Below are positions 57,201-64,000 of a stretch of DNA of 64,000 bases, one piece after another; the first letter of the stretch is position 1; each line of letters opens with the position of its first letter. The stretch lies in the NCBI GenBank assembly GCA_030248295.1, contig JASANH010001508.1, positions 620,001-684,000 of the forward strand, read 5' to 3'. Under the pieces are notes generated by a model. That model did not search any database and was not told where the DNA came from. It saw only the letters and a program-made list of their open reading frames with translations. A program made the translations under genes and the position numbers. The stretch is from Mesodorylaimus sp. YZB2_4 (lineage: Eukaryota; Nematoda; Enoplea; Dorylaimida; Dorylaimidae).

Positions 57201-59829
57201 AAGCGTGCTATCACGATTATCCCAGCGAGCTTGCCCATGCCCTTTATGGCAACCACGCCTCCCGCGCATGAACTTAGATCGTCTTTTTGCTGTCATCGCT
57301 AAGCGTTTTTTCAATTACGATTACAATGGGGCTACATTTAAAAAAGGGATGCAGTAAAACCTATCCGAGCCATAATTTCTAGTTTCCTCAGCGTGAATGA
57401 AAAAAGCTCACAAATTGCTCTTGTTTTTTGAAAAGCCAATGGAAAAGATTATTATCTCACGAATTCAGACGGAAGACGATAAAAGAACGTAGCGGAAAAG
57501 TGAATGAGCCTTGAAAAGATGGCCTATCTCATTGAAATAAAATCAAATATCCATAGGAGTCCAGACGACAAGACTTTCTTTCCGTCAGCTATTATCAATA
57601 TTCCCTCGACTGCACTCGTGATCACAATCTCACTTGGCACAATGCAGGCGACCTCCCACCTAATTATCACCTTCCATAATCGCCAGCTTGAAAAAAGCTC
57701 GGCCTGGGATCAATGTCAGCAGGGCCCAACAAAAACGCTCAGCTTTGATGGCGCGAGCGGAGTAGACTCATGCGAGCAGACGTCAAAGGAGGCCCGCGGG
57801 TGCAGGAGGAATTAAAAGGCAAGGTTACATGATAGGGATGGAAATGGAGTGGGTCTGGTTTTGATGTTTTCTCGGTTACCGAATTGGGATTGGACACTTT
57901 GGGTAAGGGGACAACAACAAGGTTGGCACACTCGTTCTTCGACTTTTCTCGGCCAACGGAAAAGCTTGCTGCTAGCTGGACGAGGACTAGACAGCCGCCG
58001 GGTGAGGGGGGCAGCAACTCGAAGCCGAATCGATTAGACCGAAGGCGGCTTGGGCGGACCCTTTTAATGTATGTTTTGCACTAGCGGACTGTCCATTTTC
58101 TTCATAGTCTAAGTGTATTTTAGGTTATGGGCAACGAGACGAGTGCCTACGAGTAAAGTGCTGAAGCGAAGTCCGCCCAAGGTAAAACACTCGTAACAGC
58201 TTGCACGAAAAGACGCGCCTAGCTAGATCGCTTTTCTAAAAATGGACTTGCTAGAGCTAGGTGACGTCCGTCTTGCTCGACTCGACTCGACTCCTGTGTC
58301 GGCATATGAAATTGTAGGCTTCCGGTCGACTCGACTACACGTGTTCTTTGCTTGAATAAACACACTCCTCAGACTCGTATCGATCAGGTAACCACCAACA
58401 ACCACAAGTGCCCCGTCATGCGAGACCGCTAAATAAACATCCACCGACCTGACAGGTGCCTTGATAGGGCCTCACTAACTTTTTGCTATACAAACCGACA
58501 TCAAGGGCCTTCTGTAATACACAGCCGTGAGAAAGCGGGCTTGGTTACGCTTTTTTTGGACCAGCAGACACCAGTAGCCGTAATGATAGTATCGAATAAC
58601 TAGAGAGTGCACTCGGGAAAGGCAGCCATTGCTAAGGAGATACGAGCACATGGTCAGGTTACACGCCTCCTTACTGACCAATCGATCATACTATAAATGG
58701 GAAAAATATGCTTCTGAATGAGTGCTAACTTGGCAACTGAGCAACATGAGATCTCTCACTGCGCAAAAATTTATGACCACCGTCAAATCTCTCCGAGCCT
58801 ACAAAACGTATCATTATTTCGTCTTACTACCAACAACCAAAAGTGTCGATGGATCTCGCCGCACAGTCTCATCTCTGAAAAACGATAGGTCAGGAAAACA
58901 CGTACTGTTATATAGAAGTAGCCACAGTGGGTCTAAATTTACTGAAAGGAAGAATGGCTGGGAGTAACAATGGACAATGCTTACTACAGGCTGTGTCGAA
59001 TTGATCAAGTCACGTATCCAGCTCATGGCATCAATCCAAAACACTTAATAAGGTCACGCGCGAAGAGCTCATTAGCTGCCTTTTTATACTACTACTAAAA
59101 CTAAAAGGCCCAGCAGGTAGATCAAAAAAGAACTAAAGAAAAGACGTAAATACGGAGCACAAAAATAGACTTTCGGGTCATCAGCAGGAATGTGACGAGG
59201 GCACTTGGCACACAGAAAAGAGCAAAGTGTGATCATGTGTTACAGTTATCAAATAGCGGGTGACAGGGTAGGGGTAGCGTGTATACGGTACATTCATATG
59301 CCTGGTTTTAATCATCGATAGCGCTTATGCGCACTCGAAGGTTTGGGTGTAGTGTTTTTTGGTACCTTACTTGGACCCGAAGATAACAAGGCTTGGCGTC
59401 AAGAAGTCACACCAACACTGTATTTTAGCATGCTTCCTTCAGTTATGTGTGGTCTAAGTCTCTTTATCCAAAGTCATTTTGACTACCAATAGGAGCTGTG
59501 TAGGTGAGTGACCTTCCTTGGGTGATGAGGAAATGGGTCAGACTTGCGCTCTTTCCGTCCATAGCCAGCATTCACTATTTACAATCAATACCATGCTCTG
59601 ATCGATTACACGACATTCCTTTCTGCGTCTCTACTTGGAGCACCCAATGTGTCGGGCTTTCCTTGTCCAGCGGTGTGTAAGCCACAACTCCTGGCGGTAT
59701 TACAAGCTCCATCGCTGGGGATTCCAGGAAGAGCGCAGCGCTCGCTGGGCATCAAGCAATGCGGGTAGACGAACAAGTGAATACCACAGCCGCGAGTTAC
59801 GTTGAACGCGCAACCTGAACCCAGAAGGC

Positions 59830-59995
59830 GTGATCATATTCTAGTACTGGAGAGTTCCTCCCATAGTTCAATCTTTTATTGTGTCCAGTACACTCATGAC
59901 CTAGAAGTACCTAGGAGTGACCATGTTCTTGAGAGTACCAGACAGTTCCTAAGCCATAGTTCAGTTTTTCAGCTTGTCCAGTACGCTCATGGCTA
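59830..59995 (+). repeat. Imperfect tandem duplication, unit about 80-85 bp
   Basis: The first unit has GTGATCATATTCTAG...AGAGTTCCTCCCATAGTTCAATCTTTT...GTCCAGTACACTCATG. The second has GTGACCATGTTCTTG...GACAGTTCCTAAGCCATAGTTCAGTTTTT...GTCCAGTACGCTCATG. Confidence 0.7.
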
Positions 59996-60765
59996 CTATT
60001 GTTTCCGAATTTACCATGGACTCCACTGAATCTGTAACGCGCTGTCAAACGGCCGTAATTATTCTGGCGACGTGGCTGTGTGAATGTCCCGTGTCCCTTC
60101 CACCTAGCCTACTTTTGATCGATGCGATTGCTCATTAGTGGTCGATTGTAAATACGTGTTTTGGCAACAGCCTCGGATTGCTGCCCTGATCTCGATACGT
60201 GCCTCAGTTAATTCGACACAGCCTGTAATCAGTACTCCAAGCCATTCTTTCTTACAGCAAATATAGACCTTGTGTGGCCACCTTGTTATACGTGTATACT
60301 GTGTATCTCCGTGGCACCAGCCTCAGAAACCAAGCCAGCTAATCGTTCGTACGCCTTTTGCCCTGCTGCACGCACCTGCTCCAGTCCACTGAATCCAGCA
60401 TTCTAAACTTGTTGCAGGAAGTTACGTAGTTTCATAGAAACACCAACGACACGACATCAAGGAAATTTTGGATAACACCAAATTAGAAAATCTAACTTAA
60501 CGTTATCTTTACCCTAACAAAGACAACCGACGTCACTCCCATCAGCCATAATTTATCGAATGGACGAAGCACCCTACGACTTCACCGATCCAAATTACCA
60601 GCTTCAAAATCTATTAATCTACTATGTATCAAAACGTACTAAAGCTAATCTAATGAAAAAGTCACAGGTATTACTGAAACGACGAAACTGATGTCAGGAC
60701 TATATTACCCCACACCTTCCAAATAAACACCCCTCAAAATCACCGGCCATTACGCCTTGCGCAGT

Positions 60766-64000
<3,235 letters not shown>

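Larger units (their letters stand above)
52395..60765. other. 8.4 kb without a recognised gene, upstream of neurexin
   Basis: Open frames are short, mutually overlapping and without family motifs. No SINE heads of the R1 or R2 type were seen. It contains a palindrome at 54208-54240 and an imperfect duplication at 59830-59995. It is the likely home of neurexin 5' UTR exons and regulatory DNA, which I cannot delimit. Confidence 0.4.

Noticed and set aside
52660..60700. Many 60-117 codon open frames upstream of neurexin
   Set aside because: They overlap each other on both strands and show no motifs, paralogs or consistent splice sites.

Overview
The window is animal nuclear DNA. Genes are split by GT-AG introns, many only 50-60 bp long. 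They lie on both strands among long gene-poor, repeat-rich stretches. The gene set (neurexin, cystatin-cathepsin F, SMYD-type SET/MYND protein, RNF11, UBE2L-type E2, glycogen phosphorylase) is metazoan. A secreted protein made of cysteine modules resembling the nematode MIG-18 fibronectin-I-like family suggests a nematode or at least an ecdysozoan. That assignment is an inference and no species is claimed.

Layout. 1-16.1 kb (+): a tandem family of large secreted Ser/Thr-rich (mucin-like) proteins. It comprises the 3' end of one copy (1-229), a decayed second copy (about 430-7265) hit by a Tc1/mariner element in a coding exon (947-2619), and an apparently intact third copy (7910-16147). The intact copy can be assembled into 16 in-phase exons, about 2192 residues, ending in a discoidin (F5/8 type C) domain and a cysteine tail. 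16.1-23.5 kb: repeat territory with a ~580 bp inverted pair of SINE-like units, another tRNA-headed SINE, and two oppositely oriented minisatellites. 23.66-24.75 kb (+): the MIG-18-like gene behind a TATA box. 24.9-31.1 kb: mostly repeats, but it holds a previously hidden small-exon gene on the minus strand (27877-29050) of unknown function.

31.2-37.7 kb: UBE2L-type ubiquitin-conjugating enzyme (-; apparent 1-base frameshift), RNF11 RING-H2 adaptor (-), and SMYD-like methyltransferase (+). RNF11 and SMYD are head to head about 530 bp apart. 37.9-40.7 kb (-): cystatin-cathepsin F protease precursor, five exons, 490 residues. 41.4-52.4 kb (-): complete alpha-neurexin, 15 exons, about 1691 residues, six LNS and three EGF domains, transmembrane segment and a C-terminal EWYV PDZ ligand. 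52.4-60.7 kb: no gene recognised. 60.77-64 kb (-): the C-terminal 633 residues of glycogen phosphorylase, cut by the window edge.

The exon maps of neurexin, phosphorylase, cathepsin F, RNF11 and mucin copy B were built by hand. Each junction was chosen so that splice signals, reading phase and protein similarity agree, with weak sites flagged in the entries. UTRs and most promoters could not be placed. The genes do not form a pathway. The window's main interest is the fast-evolving mucin-discoidin gene family and the mobile DNA embedded in it.
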